NCBI GenBank assembly: GCA_903881065.1
Contig: CAIRRW010000172.1
Span: forward strand, 1-6,462
Length of the DNA: 6,462 nt
Reading direction: 5' to 3'
From: an uncultured Bacteroidota bacterium
GTDB taxonomy: Bacteria > Bacteroidota > Bacteroidia > 2-12-FULL-35-15
Part shown: positions 6,314 to 6,462 of the stretch, piece after piece
Position numbering within the stretch: position 1 is the first letter of the stretch
Layout: every line of letters starts with the position of its first letter
The notes under the pieces: generated by a model
What the model saw: only the letters and a program-made list of their open reading frames with translations
Database searches by the model: none
What the model was told of the DNA's origin: nothing
Program-made: the position numbers and the translations under genes

Positions 6314-6333
6314 AAAAAGGGAGCTGCCCCCCT
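6314..6333 (-). terminator. Probable terminator of tsaE
   Basis: On the minus strand AGGG (6330-6333) pairs with CCCT (6318-6321), extendable by one G-U pair, around a short G-rich loop, followed by a T run (6314-6318). It lies 14 bp after the tsaE stop. The stem is short, so this is less certain than the other two terminators. Confidence 0.55.
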
Positions 6334-6347
6334 ATTTTATGGAAATT

Positions 6348-6462
6348 CTAAAAGTTGATGATGCGCTTTTCTCCTTGTTGAATCATATCCATGGAGACAA
6401 ACCCTTCGGGAAGCAGGTTCTGGATTTTCTCACTCCATTCGATAAAACAATAGGCGTTCGAA
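6348..6462 (-). CDS. tsaE: tRNA threonylcarbamoyladenosine biosynthesis ATPase TsaE, C-terminal 37 residues
   Basis: The frame enters from the right edge and ends at the TAG at 6348-6350. The visible 37 residues begin SNAYCFIEWSEKIQNLLP and end GEKRIINF. The pattern CFIEW-EKI--LLP matches the C-terminal segment of TsaE (YjeE), where a conserved Glu-Trp follows the short strand after the LYRL region. TsaE is a P-loop ATPase that works with TsaB and TsaD to form t6A37 on ANN-decoding tRNAs in the cytoplasm. The nucleotide-binding motifs lie outside the window, so the call rests on this short tail alone. It lies 93 bp upstream of the T9SS cargo gene on the same strand, with a likely terminator between them. 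Confidence 0.8.
   Translation of the reverse strand, partial: SNAYCFIEWSEKIQNLLPEGFVSMDMIQQGEKRIINF

Overview
The window looks like ordinary chromosomal DNA of a member of the Bacteroidota, possibly Chitinophagales or a neighbouring order. Three things point there: AT-rich gene starts without Shine-Dalgarno sequences, three perfect matches to the Bacteroidota -7 promoter element TAnnTTTG placed just upstream of genes, and a secreted protein with a type IX secretion (T9SS) C-terminal sorting tail. The placement is inferred from these features and not from any database comparison.

Layout. Positions 1-797 (minus) hold the N-terminal half of peptide chain release factor 3 (prfC), cut by the window edge. 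A 160-bp gap follows, with a hairpin-forming AT-rich repeat and the terminator of rplS. Then come rplS (ribosomal protein L19, 958-1308, minus) and trmD (tRNA m1G37 methyltransferase, 1400-2074, minus), each with its own promoter. der (ribosome-assembly GTPase) runs divergently from trmD on the plus strand. Its start is best placed at the ATG at 2224, not at an upstream TTG that lies inside the promoter. der converges on an 858-residue secreted multidomain protein (3678-6254, minus), and a bidirectional terminator at 3612-3650 separates them. The right edge (6348-6462, minus) holds the last 37 codons of tsaE, followed by a short terminator-like hairpin.

How the genes relate. Five of the six genes serve translation. 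RF3 recycles release factors. L19 sits at the subunit interface. TrmD and TsaE both act on position 37 of tRNAs (m1G37 and t6A37). Der matures the 50S subunit. The exception is the T9SS cargo protein. It has a signal peptide, a choice-of-anchor J-like domain, a putative Ig (He_PIG-like) domain, six further Ig/PKD-like repeats in the order A-B-B-C-C-A, and a T9SS type A sorting domain, so it is probably secreted or held at the cell surface.

I found no tRNA, rRNA, CRISPR array, insertion sequence or phage gene, and no convincing sign of a new biological system. The points most worth a second look are the probably leaderless trmD transcript, the der start correction, the symmetric repeat layout of the secreted protein, and a hairpin abutting that gene's start codon.
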